From contig NZ_CP170094.1 in the NCBI RefSeq assembly GCF_042180575.1, forward strand, positions 3,968,001 through 4,032,000: 64,000 bases of DNA, read 5' to 3'. This stretch comes from Bernardetia sp042180575. Lineage in GTDB: Bacteria; Bacteroidota; Bacteroidia; Cytophagales; Bernardetiaceae. Both the position numbers and the translations under genes were made by a program. Under the pieces are notes generated by a model. That model saw only the letters and a list, made by a program, of their open reading frames with translations, was not told where the DNA came from and made no database searches. Below, piece by piece: positions 46,354 through 55,672 of the stretch (position 1 is its first letter; each line of letters begins with the position of its first letter).

Positions 46354-46735
46354 TATAATCAAATAGAAAAAATAAAGATTTGAATTAGAAATAAAGTAAC
46401 ATAGTTAGGAGTAATTAAATATCTCAAAGCAATAATATATCGCAAGCAAAACACTTTTATAATTCTATTTTGCTTCAAATTCCACTTTTTAACCAATTAA
46501 ATTGTTAAAGAGTGGAATTTTTTATGGATTTGTTTGTACTTTGAGTTTATTTTTTCAAAAGTTTACTAACTTAGCATATCCATTCTATAATTTATTCTAC
46601 ATTTAGAATTGAAAATTGAATGAAAATATAGAAATACAAAAGAATTTTCTATATAAAGACCTTCTGAATACTTTTAACTTCATTTATATACAGTTTAATT
46701 TACTGCCATTTATCCTATATAATGTAATCAAAATC
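46354..46735. other. Intergenic region with terminator before porP
   Basis: Contains the terminator at 46478-46524 and an AT-rich leader for porP. The in-frame ATG-like extension from 46616 is not credible as protein start. No gene is seen. Confidence 0.5.
46478..46524 (+). terminator. Terminator upstream of porP
   Basis: AAATTCCACTTTTTAAC pairs with GTTAAAGAGTGGAATTT around a short AT loop, followed by TTT. Confidence 0.85.
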
Positions 46736-47743
46736 ATGAAAAAATATTTTCTCTCTACTCTTTTTAGTTTATTTTTTAGCCTTTTTTTCTTCTGTGCCAT
46801 ATTTTTTCTTACTAGCACAACACTTTTAGCACAACAAGATGCACAGTTTAGCCAGTATATGTTCAATAGTCTTTATTTCAACCCAGCAACAGCAGGAAGT
46901 AATGCAGATTATACAACAATGGGAGTTTTTCATAGAAGTCAATGGATAAATTATTCGCCTACTTTTGATGATGGTGGTGCGCCTAGTTCGCAAGTTGGTT
47001 TTGTAAGTATGCCTCTCAATCGTATTAATAGTGGAGTAGGGCTTCATTTTGCTAATGACAGAATAGGTCCTTTGAGTAGCACCGAAATTCAGATTTCTTA
47101 TGCTTATCATTTTAATTTAAAAAATAAAGATCGTATTTCTTTAGGATTTCGTGGAGGAATGTATAATCAACGCATTGATTTTAGTGTATATCGTCCAAAT
47201 CAAGAAAATGACCCAAGGATTCCAAGTACAGGAGTAGAAAATCAATTTCAACCTGATTTGGCAGTAGGTTTGTATTATCAATCTGTAAAAGGATATTATG
47301 TAGGAGTAAGCACAAATCATTTGTTGCAATCTACTTTTGATTATAGCACAGGAGTTGATATTACTTCTTTAAAGCCTCATGTTTATTTGATGGGTGGAAG
47401 TAGTTTTGATGTTTCTCCTTCTCTTATGTTACAACCTTCAGCAATTTTGAAGTTTACCTCGGGAGCTTTATCGTATGAAGGGAGTATCCTATTAAATTAT
47501 GATGAAACTTATTTTGGAGGTATTTCGGCAAGAGCTTCGAATGCACTTGATGCAGGAATTTTGATTTTGGGTGTAAATATGTTGGAAAACAAAGACCTCA
47601 GAATTACTTATTCATTAGACTTGGTAACCAGTGGAAGAGATGCCAAACAACCTACTTCGCATGAAATATCAATTGGATATCGCCTTCCTTCTCCAAAACC
47701 TAAGGTACTTCCTACAATACGAACGCCTCGTTTTCGTTTCTAA
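46736..47743 (+). CDS. porP: PorP/SprF-family type IX secretion outer-membrane protein
   Basis: From ATG 46736 the protein has 335 residues; an upstream frame from 46616 would add 40 residues ahead of the signal peptide and is rejected. After LLAQQ the mature part opens DAQFSQYMFNSLYFNPATAG, the PorP/SprF hallmark, then HRSQWINYSP and GVGLHFANDRIGPLSSTEIQ. It forms an outer-membrane beta-barrel. In Porphyromonas porP precedes porKLMN, and here gldK follows in the same direction after 570 bases, so this is probably the core PorP and not a cargo-linked paralogue. The C-terminus is arginine-rich (PTIRTPRFRF). Confidence 0.85.
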   Translation: MKKYFLSTLFSLFFSLFFFCAIFFLTSTTLLAQQDAQFSQYMFNSLYFNPATAGSNADYTTMGVFHRSQWINYSPTFDDGGAPSSQVGFVSMPLNRINSGVGLHFANDRIGPLSSTEIQISYAYHFNLKNKDRISLGFRGGMYNQRIDFSVYRPNQENDPRIPSTGVENQFQPDLAVGLYYQSVKGYYVGVSTNHLLQSTFDYSTGVDITSLKPHVYLMGGSSFDVSPSLMLQPSAILKFTSGALSYEGSILLNYDETYFGGISARASNALDAGILILGVNMLENKDLRITYSLDLVTSGRDAKQPTSHEISIGYRLPSPKPKVLPTIRTPRFRF

Positions 47744-48315
47744 TAGTGTATAAGTAGTTAAGTAAACTGCCCAAAAAGAATACTCAAAATATATTGTAAA
47801 ATTATTTTACAGAAAAATAAGACTTTTGACCAAATAATATTTTGAGAAAAGCTATTTTTGCGCTAGAATTCACTTTTTTGATAAAACACATAAAAAAAGT
47901 TGCTTGGATTCGACGAATACACAAAAAAATTCGATAAATTTGATAAATATTTCGGTAAAACTATACTAATCTCTAAAAAATGTAGTTATTAGTATAACAG
48001 TAACAAAGAATGGTAGTATCTAAACTGGACTATTAACCAATCAAATTAATTTGAAAATTAATATCTAAACGATTGGGCAGACAATAAATAGACTAATTGT
48101 GGCATTATTATTTTATGTTTACCATAATAAGACAAACTAGAAATTAATCTGATCAAAAATCTGATTTAAAAATTTACTCTCAAGTATTTAAGACATACTA
48201 CTTAATTTTTAAGAAACTCATAACAAAACAAATCTATACACTGCTTATTCACATTTTAAAAAATGATAGTTTAAAAATAGATGCGTTCTTGACCTTTATA
48301 ACAAGAAAACCGAAC
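47744..48315. other. Intergenic region between porP and gldK
   Basis: About 570 AT-rich bases. No gene is supported. A TATTTTTG at about 47854 resembles a Bacteroidota -7 box but its -33 spacing is poor. No strong terminator is seen after porP. Confidence 0.45.
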
Positions 48316-49389
48316 ATGACTACGAACATGATACAAAAAATCCTTACAACTCGTACAATTTGGGCTGTCCTTTTAGGTGTAACTGCTGCCCTTTTTCTTC
48401 AAAGCTGTGGTGGTGGAAGCAATTTAGCCAAACTACAAGAAAGTGGAGAACTTACAGGAGCTTTAGGGCGTGAAGGCTGGAGACAAGAAGTGCCTTATGG
48501 AATGATTGTCGTTCCTGCTGGTACATTTCACATGGGACAAGCAGACCAAGACATCCTTTCTTCAAAAATCAATATGAACCGTCAGATTACGATTGGTGGT
48601 TTTTATATGGATCAAACAGAAATTACAAACAACGAATATCGTCAGTTTATTGATGAAATGACTGAAAACCCAGATTCAGTAGATGGCGAAATTTTGTCAG
48701 AAGAAGAAATTAAAGAACGCTTTTATCCTGATACTACCGTTTGGATGACAAACTTTACGCATCACTACGGCGATCCAATGACTGAAAATTATTATGCTCA
48801 CCCTGCTTATGATGATTATCCTGTGGTAGGTGTAAGCTGGTTTGCTTCTAAAGCATTTTGTGGTTGGAGAACTAAGTTTATGAATGAGGCTAGAGAATCT
48901 GCTGGTAAATTCCCAGTTCCTATGTTCCGTTTGCCTTCAGAAGCTGAATGGGAATATGCTTCTCGTGGTGGTCGTGATGTTGCAAAATACCCTTGGGGTG
49001 GTCCTTATACAAGAAATGCTAAAGGTTGTGCGCTTGCCAACTTCAAACCAGGGCGTGGTAACTATTATGATGATGGTTTCCAATATACAAACCCAGTAGG
49101 TGCATATTTCCCTAATGATTTTGGTCTTTATGACATGGCTGGAAACGTTTCTGAATGGTGTAACGATGCGTATGCGCCTAATGCAATGCCACTTATTTGG
49201 GATTTGAATCCTACTTTTATTGATGATAGTGAGCCTCGTAAATTGGTTCGTGGTGGTTCTTGGAAAGATATTGCTTTCTTTATAGAAACAGGTACTCGTA
49301 ACTATCAATACCAAGATTCAGTAACTGCTTATACAGGTTTCCGTTGTGTAATGACTTATTTAGGTCGTTCTTCTGGAATGGAATTCTAA
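48316..49389 (+). CDS. gldK: GldK/PorK, T9SS ring lipoprotein
   Basis: From ATG 48316 the protein has 357 residues and a lipobox LFLQSC (Cys31); the TTG at 48289 is less likely. The rest is a formylglycine-enzyme-like (FGE-sulfatase) domain: MIVVPAGTFHMGQADQD, YMDQTEITNNEYRQFID, VSWFASKAFCGWRTKFMNEA, FRLPSEAEWEYASRGGRD, YDMAGNVSEWCNDAY and LVRGGSWKD. GldK/PorK with GldN/PorN forms the large ring of the T9SS under the outer membrane. It is preceded by porP and followed by gldL and gldM, but a terminator just after it separates it from them. Confidence 0.93.
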   Translation: MTTNMIQKILTTRTIWAVLLGVTAALFLQSCGGGSNLAKLQESGELTGALGREGWRQEVPYGMIVVPAGTFHMGQADQDILSSKINMNRQITIGGFYMDQTEITNNEYRQFIDEMTENPDSVDGEILSEEEIKERFYPDTTVWMTNFTHHYGDPMTENYYAHPAYDDYPVVGVSWFASKAFCGWRTKFMNEARESAGKFPVPMFRLPSEAEWEYASRGGRDVAKYPWGGPYTRNAKGCALANFKPGRGNYYDDGFQYTNPVGAYFPNDFGLYDMAGNVSEWCNDAYAPNAMPLIWDLNPTFIDDSEPRKLVRGGSWKDIAFFIETGTRNYQYQDSVTAYTGFRCVMTYLGRSSGMEF

Positions 49390-50344
49390 AAAAATAAATA
49401 GTAATAATTTGATTTGTCAGATTATATAACTACTAAAAAACTTATCTTTTTTACTAAAACTCAATTTATATGGTGTTTTTTGAAAGATGAGTTTTTTTTA
49501 TACAAAACAGTTTGTAATCTTATCGATAATAAACGACCATTAATTTGTTTGATATATATATTGGACGAAAGGGGAGTTCATTCCAAAAAAAAAATAGAAA
49601 TTAGCTATGATATTTGTGATAGAAGATAATATCTTTTTAAAAGTAAAAAGCTAATATAAAATTTACGAATGGTTTTTATAAAATAATTGTATTTTTTGTG
49701 TAAAACACTTGTATAATCTATTTTTTTATTAGAAATTTATGATTCAGTTATGTATCTGTTTAGATTTTGTCTAAGAATAGTTTTTAAAGCAAAATGGGGT
49801 TCTATTTATTTTGAAAGAAAGAGAAATGAACCTAATCAACTTAAATCAATTCTAATAAGGTACAAACTCTGAGTTATATCAGCTTAAATATTTATTTTTC
49901 AAACTCTTTTATTTGTAATGGAGGATAAATATCTATTTGAATGTTGAATATTTGTTGATTATACTTATGAATCATTCTAAATTATTCAATTTAAGCCTAT
50001 TTTTTTTGCAAAATCTTTGGAACATTCCAAATAAATGACTTATTTAGGCTATTCAAATTGAGAAATAAGAGGTTTTAATAACTTATTACCAATAAATTTA
50101 GTATTAAAGTATTATTAAACTCTTGTCTATCAATAATTTGAGTAACTAATAAAATACATACAATAGAAATAGCTTTCCATAACACTATTTTAGAATTACC
50201 AAACAGTAATGAAAATTATAGGAAGGTTATAATAAATATGAAGAAAAATCTTTTTTATATAAATCTATTTATGTATATTTAATCCATTGAAATTTTAACT
50301 TCTTTTTAATAAATCAACTCTCAACTCTAACAATCGTTTGAACT
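49390..50344. other. Long AT-rich gap between gldK and gldL
   Basis: It holds the gldK terminator (49455-49499). The frame 49414-49629 overlaps that terminator and has no family features. Nothing else is seen in 800 bases. Confidence 0.5.
49455..49499 (+). terminator. Terminator of gldK
   Basis: TAAAACTCA pairs with TGAGTTTTT, followed by TTTTA. The loop is about 24 bases. Confidence 0.7.
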
Positions 50345-51154
50345 ATGGCTCAAGAAACAGGACTTCAACGTTTTTATCGTACAATAATTCCTAAGGCAAC
50401 CAGTGTAGGTGCTGCCGTTGTAGTATTAGGTGCTTTATTTAAAATCATGCACTGGCCGGGTGCAAGTTTCATGCTTATCGTCGGTCTTTCAACAGAAGCA
50501 GTTATCTTCTTATTTGGTCTTTTTGAGCCAGCTCAACCACCAAATCCTCACTATGAGTGGGAACGTGTGTATCCAGGCTTAGTAGATGCAAATGTAAAAG
50601 CTGTTGTAGCTAAGAAAGATGATCCAAACAAAGACGTTGCTCTTATGGCTGGTCTTGACAAAATGTTAGGAGAAGCTAATCTTTCTGCTGATTCATTCAA
50701 GCGTTTCGGACAAGGCATTCAGTCTTTGAACGATACAGCTACTCGTATGAAAAGTATTACAGAAGCAGTAAATTCTACAAATGACTATTCTAATAACTTA
50801 AAGCAGGCTTCTAAGTCGCTTACAAGTCTTAATTCTGCTTATTCTTCTACTGTATCTGCAATGGGCGAAATGTCTAATGCTGCTAAAGATGCGAAAGAAT
50901 ATCACGTTCAAGTACAAGCAATCACTAAAAACCTTGCTGGGTTGAATGCTGTATATGAAATGGAATTGAAAGATGCTAACAGTCACTTGAAAGCAATGAA
51001 CAAATTCTATAGCAATCTTACTCAAGCTATGGAAAGTATGGCAGATGCAAGCAAAGAATCTCAAGTATTCAAAGAGCAAATGTCTAAATTGACGACTAAT
51101 ATCACTACCCTTAATAAGGTATATGGCAATATGCTTACTGCAATGAAAGGCTAA
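50345..51154 (+). CDS. gldL: GldL/PorL, T9SS motor subunit
   Basis: The 269-residue protein has two N-terminal membrane helices: AVVVLGALFKIMHWPGASF and MLIVGLSTEAVIFLFGLF, the second with the conserved glutamate of STEAV. A long cytoplasmic helical part with many Ser/Asn/Met heptads follows. GldL forms the five-fold proton channel around the GldM dimer and powers T9SS and gliding. gldM starts 87 bases after it; they form one operon. A conserved HW motif precedes the second helix. Confidence 0.95.
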   Translation: MAQETGLQRFYRTIIPKATSVGAAVVVLGALFKIMHWPGASFMLIVGLSTEAVIFLFGLFEPAQPPNPHYEWERVYPGLVDANVKAVVAKKDDPNKDVALMAGLDKMLGEANLSADSFKRFGQGIQSLNDTATRMKSITEAVNSTNDYSNNLKQASKSLTSLNSAYSSTVSAMGEMSNAAKDAKEYHVQVQAITKNLAGLNAVYEMELKDANSHLKAMNKFYSNLTQAMESMADASKESQVFKEQMSKLTTNITTLNKVYGNMLTAMKG

Positions 51155-51241
51155 TTTTAGTTCTGTATATAAAAATACAACTGAAATTCTATTTCATTCT
51201 TTAAATTTTAAATAATTATTAACCAAAAACCATAAAAAAGT

Positions 51242-52843
51242 ATGGCAGGTGGAGGACAAGAAACCCCAAGGCAACGGATGATTGGTATGATGTACCTAGT
51301 ACTGACTGCCCTTCTCGCCTTGCAGGTTCAAAATGAAGTACTTGAAAAATTCTATTTTATAGATGATAGTCTTCAAAGTGCTAAAGAAGTTGGTAGAAGT
51401 ACCAATGAGAAAATTATAAAATCTATGGATGACCAGATTACGGAAGCTGGAAATAATCCAAGAGATAGAGCTATCTACAAGAAAGCTCAAGATATCCAAG
51501 CTGAAACAGGTAAAATGATCACTTATATCACAAAAATACGTGAGCGTATTATTACCGAAATGGGTGCAATGGATCCTGAAACAGGAGCTTATCCAATGGG
51601 TGATAAATATGATGACATTAATCGTATTATGCTTGGTCTTAATGAGGATTTAGAATCTGGAGAAGCTGCAAAACTTCAAACAGAGCTAAATGCTTATGTG
51701 AATAAGATTATTGCTATTGATGATAGCTTAGGAGGTGTATTGGAAAATAAAAAGCTAGTTCCTCTAGCTCCTGAAAAAGGTGATGTAGAACGCTACAAGG
51801 CATCTAAATATGACGGAATGGAATGGGAACATATTAATTTCCAAAATACTCCAATGGTTGCATCTCTTGCTGTACTTTCTCAAATGGAAAATGATGTAGT
51901 AAAAGTAGAAACAACTGCTATTGATGCTATGCGTGGTCGTATTGGAGAGTTCCAAATTAAATTTGATCAAGTGGTTGCTATGGCTTCTGCTGAATCAAAT
52001 GTAGTTGCAGCAGGAACTAAATACAAAGCAAAGCTATTTATATCAGCAACATCTAGTACTATAAAACCAAAGATGACAGCTACTACAGGTGGTGTACGTC
52101 CAGAATCTAATGGTGTTGGTATTGTAGAGTTTACTGCCTCAGGTGGTACTACAGAAGGAGCTAAGAAAACATGGAAAGGCTCTATTACCATTAAAAACTC
52201 TGCTGGACAAGATACTACACTTACTACAGACCCTATTGAATATACAGTAGTTTCTCCAGTAATTGAAATTGAATCTGGTACTGTAAACTCACTCTACTTA
52301 AAGTGTGGTAATGAACTGAAAGTAAAAGTTCCTGCACTTGGTGTAGAATACAAGCCATCTTTCTCTGCAACTGGTGGGCAAGCTATATCAGGAGGTGGAA
52401 GTAAAGTAACTCTTGTTCCGACCTCTGCTAGTATGGCTCTTACTGTTTCTAGTGGAGGAAATACTATTGGTACTAAGAAATTTAGTGTAAAACTTGTTCC
52501 TAAGCCCACTGTCAAAGCAAGAGGTTTGAACTTAAAACAAGGAGGTGCATGTCCTCGTAGTGTTACATTAGATGCTATTCCAGATGCTAGTTTTAAAGAT
52601 CAATTACCTAAGGATGCTCGTTATCGTGTAGCAGGATTTACTGTTACTCTTGCGAGAGGAAAACGTGTAATTGGTACTACAAAAGCAAATGGTCCTACTG
52701 CTAATATTTCTGATTTAGGTGGTAAAGCTAAACCAGGAGATCGCTTAGTTATTGAATTAGGTGGTGTTCAACGTATGAACTTTAAAAATCAAGTAGAAAA
52801 TGTAAGTATGGGACAAGAAATTATTACTTATTCTATTAACTAA
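51242..52843 (+). CDS. gldM: GldM/PorM, T9SS motor shaft
   Basis: The 533-residue protein begins GGGQETPRQRMIGMMYLVLT and has one membrane helix (about 15-32) ending in LQVQNEVLEKF. The periplasmic part has the D1 helical domain (KIIKSMDDQITEAGNNPRD), ENKKLVPLAPEKGD and then the beta-rich D2-D4 domains (FISATSSTIKPKMTATTGG, GGVQRMNFKNQVENVSMGQE). Length matches the family. It forms the dimer that spans the periplasm to the GldK/GldN ring. The next expected gene, gldN, is not here; a terminator (52881-52914) and an M20 peptidase follow. Confidence 0.95.
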   Translation: MAGGGQETPRQRMIGMMYLVLTALLALQVQNEVLEKFYFIDDSLQSAKEVGRSTNEKIIKSMDDQITEAGNNPRDRAIYKKAQDIQAETGKMITYITKIRERIITEMGAMDPETGAYPMGDKYDDINRIMLGLNEDLESGEAAKLQTELNAYVNKIIAIDDSLGGVLENKKLVPLAPEKGDVERYKASKYDGMEWEHINFQNTPMVASLAVLSQMENDVVKVETTAIDAMRGRIGEFQIKFDQVVAMASAESNVVAAGTKYKAKLFISATSSTIKPKMTATTGGVRPESNGVGIVEFTASGGTTEGAKKTWKGSITIKNSAGQDTTLTTDPIEYTVVSPVIEIESGTVNSLYLKCGNELKVKVPALGVEYKPSFSATGGQAISGGGSKVTLVPTSASMALTVSSGGNTIGTKKFSVKLVPKPTVKARGLNLKQGGACPRSVTLDAIPDASFKDQLPKDARYRVAGFTVTLARGKRVIGTTKANGPTANISDLGGKAKPGDRLVIELGGVQRMNFKNQVENVSMGQEIITYSIN

Positions 52844-52880
52844 TAAGTCGTAGAGAGTTATATATTTCTTTCATATATAG

Positions 52881-52914
52881 AAAAACAGAACATCAAAAGT
52901 GTTCTGTTTTTTTT
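52881..52914 (+). terminator. Terminator after gldM
   Basis: AAAACAGAACA pairs with TGTTCTGTTTT, followed by TTTTG. Confidence 0.88.
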
Positions 52915-53007
52915 GTGGTTATGTATTTGAGCATTGATTATTCAAACTATTTTTGATTAAATTGTACATTATATTCACTTTCATTCAATTACTCAAAATA
53001 TTATTTC

Positions 53008-54375
53008 ATGATTCGTTCTACTTTAGTTATACTTAGTTTATTGATTTACTTTTCTTGTAACTCATTTAACTTACTGGCTCAAACAAATACCAATACTATG
53101 CAAACTCAAACTTTAGAAAATACAGAAAAACAAATAAATTCTCAATTAGAAAAAAATACACCTTCTCTTATTGATTTATATACTTATCTTCATCAAAATC
53201 CAGAGTTATCAGAACAAGAAGAAGAAACATCAAAAAAAATGGCTTCTGAACTTAGAAAGTTAGGTTATGAAGTAACTGAAAAGTTTGGAGATTATGGAGT
53301 AGTAGGAGTTTTGAAAAATGGAAAGGGAAAAACTATCCTTATTCGTGCAGATATGGATGCTTTACCAGTAGAAGAAAAAACAGGTTTGCCTTATGCGAGT
53401 ACAATGAAAAGAACAGACAAAGATGGAAATGAAGTATCAGCCATGCATGCCTGTGGACACGATATGCACATGACTGTTTTGGTAGGAGTAGCGCAAACTA
53501 TGGCAAACTTAAAAGATACGTGGAAAGGAACATTGATTTTGGTAGCACAGCCAGCCGAAGAAGTTGGAAGTGGTGCAAAAGCAATGGTAGAAGCAGAGTT
53601 ATATAAGAAATTTGGAACACCTAATTATGCACTTGCTCTGCACACAAATGCAAATCTACCTCACGGGACGATTGGGTATTGTAAAAATGCAGCACTTGCT
53701 AATGTAGATATGGTAAATATTACTGTTTTTGGAGAAGGGGGACACGGTGCATATCCACATACAACAAAAGACCCCATCGTTTTGGCTTCTCAAATGATAC
53801 TTGGTTTTCAGACGATTGTAAGTAGAGAAACTTCGCCTACTGATGCAGCCGTCGTAACGGTCGGTTCTTTTCATGCAGGGACAAAACACAATATTATTTC
53901 AGACCGTGCAGAATTACAGCTAACCCTTCGCTCTTATAATGATAAAGTCAGAAATCATACTTTAGAAGCGATTGAAAGAATGGCAAAAGGCTATGCGATG
54001 GCAGCAGGAGTAGAAAAAATGCCTATTATAGAAATTGATGGAAATCCAACACCTGCAACAATCAATGACCCAAAACTAACAGAAAAAGTAGCAAACTCTG
54101 CTAAGAAAATTTTAGGAGAAGAAAATGTAGTGGAAGTAGATCCAGTAATGGGAGGAGAAGATTTTAGTCGTTTTGGTCGTACTGCTGAAAATGTGCCAAT
54201 TAGTTTGTTTTGGTTGGGAGTGGTAGAACCTGAAAAAATTGAGGAAAGCAAAAAAACAGGAAAGCCTTTGCCTTCTTTGCACTCTCCTTTTTATGCACCA
54301 GTTCCGAAACCTTCTATTCAAACAGGTGTGAAAGTAATGGTACAGTCTGCTTTAGATTTGTTCTCAGAAGAATAA
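53008..54375 (+). CDS. M20 family amidohydrolase, exported
   Basis: The 455-residue protein has a signal peptide (LLIYFSCNSFNLLAQ; the Cys might be a lipobox). It belongs to the M20D/IAA-amino-acid or hippurate hydrolase group: LYTYLHQNPELSEQEEETSK, ILIRADMDALPVEE, HACGHDMHMTVLVGVA and LVAQPAEEVGSGAKAMVEA. It also has the dimerisation-domain motif GEGGHGAYPHTTKDP and the last ligand region VMGGEDFSRF. The usual metal-binding His, Asp, Glu and Cys/His are present. It cleaves an N-acyl amino acid or peptide in the periplasm; substrate unknown. It is downstream of gldM but behind a terminator, so not part of the T9SS operon. Confidence 0.88.
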   Translation: MIRSTLVILSLLIYFSCNSFNLLAQTNTNTMQTQTLENTEKQINSQLEKNTPSLIDLYTYLHQNPELSEQEEETSKKMASELRKLGYEVTEKFGDYGVVGVLKNGKGKTILIRADMDALPVEEKTGLPYASTMKRTDKDGNEVSAMHACGHDMHMTVLVGVAQTMANLKDTWKGTLILVAQPAEEVGSGAKAMVEAELYKKFGTPNYALALHTNANLPHGTIGYCKNAALANVDMVNITVFGEGGHGAYPHTTKDPIVLASQMILGFQTIVSRETSPTDAAVVTVGSFHAGTKHNIISDRAELQLTLRSYNDKVRNHTLEAIERMAKGYAMAAGVEKMPIIEIDGNPTPATINDPKLTEKVANSAKKILGEENVVEVDPVMGGEDFSRFGRTAENVPISLFWLGVVEPEKIEESKKTGKPLPSLHSPFYAPVPKPSIQTGVKVMVQSALDLFSEE

Positions 54376-54432
54376 AAATGTTGTAGTTATTAAAAATTTG
54401 TTCATTTATACTACATTTATTTAATTTTACGT

Positions 54433-54468
54433 TAAACACTATCTTATTGGTAGTGTTTATTTTTTTTG
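54433..54468 (+). terminator. Terminator after the M20 gene
   Basis: TAAACACTA pairs with TAGTGTTTA, followed by TTTTTTTTG. It covers the TTG sometimes offered as a start for the next gene. Confidence 0.85.
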
Positions 54469-54501
54469 TGTTATTTTCGAACTTTCCCTTTTTTATTATT
54501 T

Positions 54502-55215
54502 ATGCTCCTTCAACATCTAGGTAGAATTTCAGTTGGCGATTCAGGTCCTATTTATCAAGAAACTGTTTTAGGTCGTTTGCCTGTCGAACCCTTCAATACA
54601 GCTAGTAATTTGATATTTCTATTTGTTATTATTTATTGGACAATCAAAATTTATCCAAACTTTCGTAAGTATCGTTTTATGACCTATGTAATTATTACTT
54701 TATCTATTGGATATATTGGAGGTACGATTTATCATGCGACACGCAGCCATGAAGTATGGCTATTGATGGACTGGGTACCTATTTTTATTTTGAGTGTGAG
54801 TGGAGTCGTTTATTTTTTTAGAAAGCTAGGTGTTCATTGGCTTATTATGGTTGTGCTTGTATTATTTCCTTTTTTGTTGATGTTTATGTTAAAATCAATG
54901 GATTTTATTCCTCGTTCGATGCGTAATTTGATAGAATATACTTCTTTAGCTCTTGTTATTTTACTTCCTATTTTTTCTTATCTACGAAAAACGAATTGGC
55001 TTTTTAAAGGACGAATTTTGATAGGATTGTTACTTTTTTGTATAGCTATTTTCTTTCGGACGATGGATAATACAGAAATGTCTAATGATTTTTTTCCAAT
55101 GGGAACACATTTTTTATGGCATACCTTTGGGGCTTTGGCTGTTCATGCAGTGATTAGTTATTTGTATTTGGTAAAGAAAATTGTTGATAATCCTTATGTA
55201 GCAATAAAGAATTAA
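54502..55215 (+). CDS. CREST/ceramidase-like seven-helix membrane protein
   Basis: From ATG 54502 the protein has 237 residues and about seven membrane helices; a TTG at 54466 lies in the upstream terminator T-run and is rejected. Motifs of the CREST superfamily are seen: EPFNTASNLIFLFV, GGTIYHATRSHEVWLLMDW and the final MGTHFLWHTFGALAVHA with HxxxH-type spacing. In ceramidases and hemolysin III relatives these Ser, His and Asp residues bind a catalytic zinc. The likely role is hydrolysis of a lipid amide in the membrane, of interest because Bacteroidota make sphingolipids; this is inference. It is alone. Confidence 0.7.
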   Translation: MLLQHLGRISVGDSGPIYQETVLGRLPVEPFNTASNLIFLFVIIYWTIKIYPNFRKYRFMTYVIITLSIGYIGGTIYHATRSHEVWLLMDWVPIFILSVSGVVYFFRKLGVHWLIMVVLVLFPFLLMFMLKSMDFIPRSMRNLIEYTSLALVILLPIFSYLRKTNWLFKGRILIGLLLFCIAIFFRTMDNTEMSNDFFPMGTHFLWHTFGALAVHAVISYLYLVKKIVDNPYVAIKN

Positions 55216-55288
55216 ACGAAGGAAAAAATCTGTTATTTAATTCGTAAATTTAGAGTAGATTTATTTTTCATCCTAAAGAATTTCAATT

Positions 55289-55606
55289 ATGTCGACAAAA
55301 GAAAAATACTTAAATCCTTTTACTGATTTCAATACTGCTGAAAGTGCCAAATTCAATAAAAAAGAAAGAATAGCTTATGAGGATAGTTTAAAAACGTACA
55401 GAGATATTAAAAATGTAGTGGATACAGCAAAAGAGGAAGGTAAAGAGGAGGGAAAAGAAATTGGCAAAGAAATCGGAAAGGAAGAAAGAAATATAGAAAT
55501 TGCGACAAAACTAATCTTAAAAGGTTTGGATTTAGAAGAAATTGTGGATATTACTGAACTTTCTATTCAAAAGCTAAAAGAAATAGCCAACTCCCTCAAA
55601 AAATAG
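55289..55606 (+). CDS. Internally deleted Rpn-family protein
   Basis: The 105-residue frame begins MSTKEKYLNPFTDF, matching residues 1-14 of the full Rpn protein at 35336-36265. It then jumps to NTAESAKFNKKERIAYEDSL, matching residue 215 onward. The 200 residues between, with the whole nuclease core, are missing and the join is in frame. The C-terminal coil (KEEGKEEGKEIGKEIGKE) and the end (IQKLKEIANSLKK) are kept. It may be a harmless remnant, or a short protein that still binds full-length Rpn proteins. It has its own leader and a bidirectional terminator right after it. Confidence 0.75.
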   Translation: MSTKEKYLNPFTDFNTAESAKFNKKERIAYEDSLKTYRDIKNVVDTAKEEGKEEGKEIGKEIGKEERNIEIATKLILKGLDLEEIVDITELSIQKLKEIANSLKK

Positions 55607-55610
55607 CACA

Positions 55611-55651
55611 AAAAAACGGTTTCAATTACTTCTACTTGAAACCGTTTTTAA
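55611..55651. terminator. Bidirectional terminator
   Basis: AAAAAACGGTTTCAA pairs with TTGAAACCGTTTTTA around an 11-base loop. It serves the deleted Rpn gene and the convergent prolyl oligopeptidase gene. Confidence 0.88.
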
Positions 55652-55672
55652 CTAATCAAATTTGATTTTTAG

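Noticed and set aside
49414..49629. 71-residue frame between gldK and gldL
   Set aside because: It overlaps the gldK terminator hairpin, has AT-driven composition and shows no domain.
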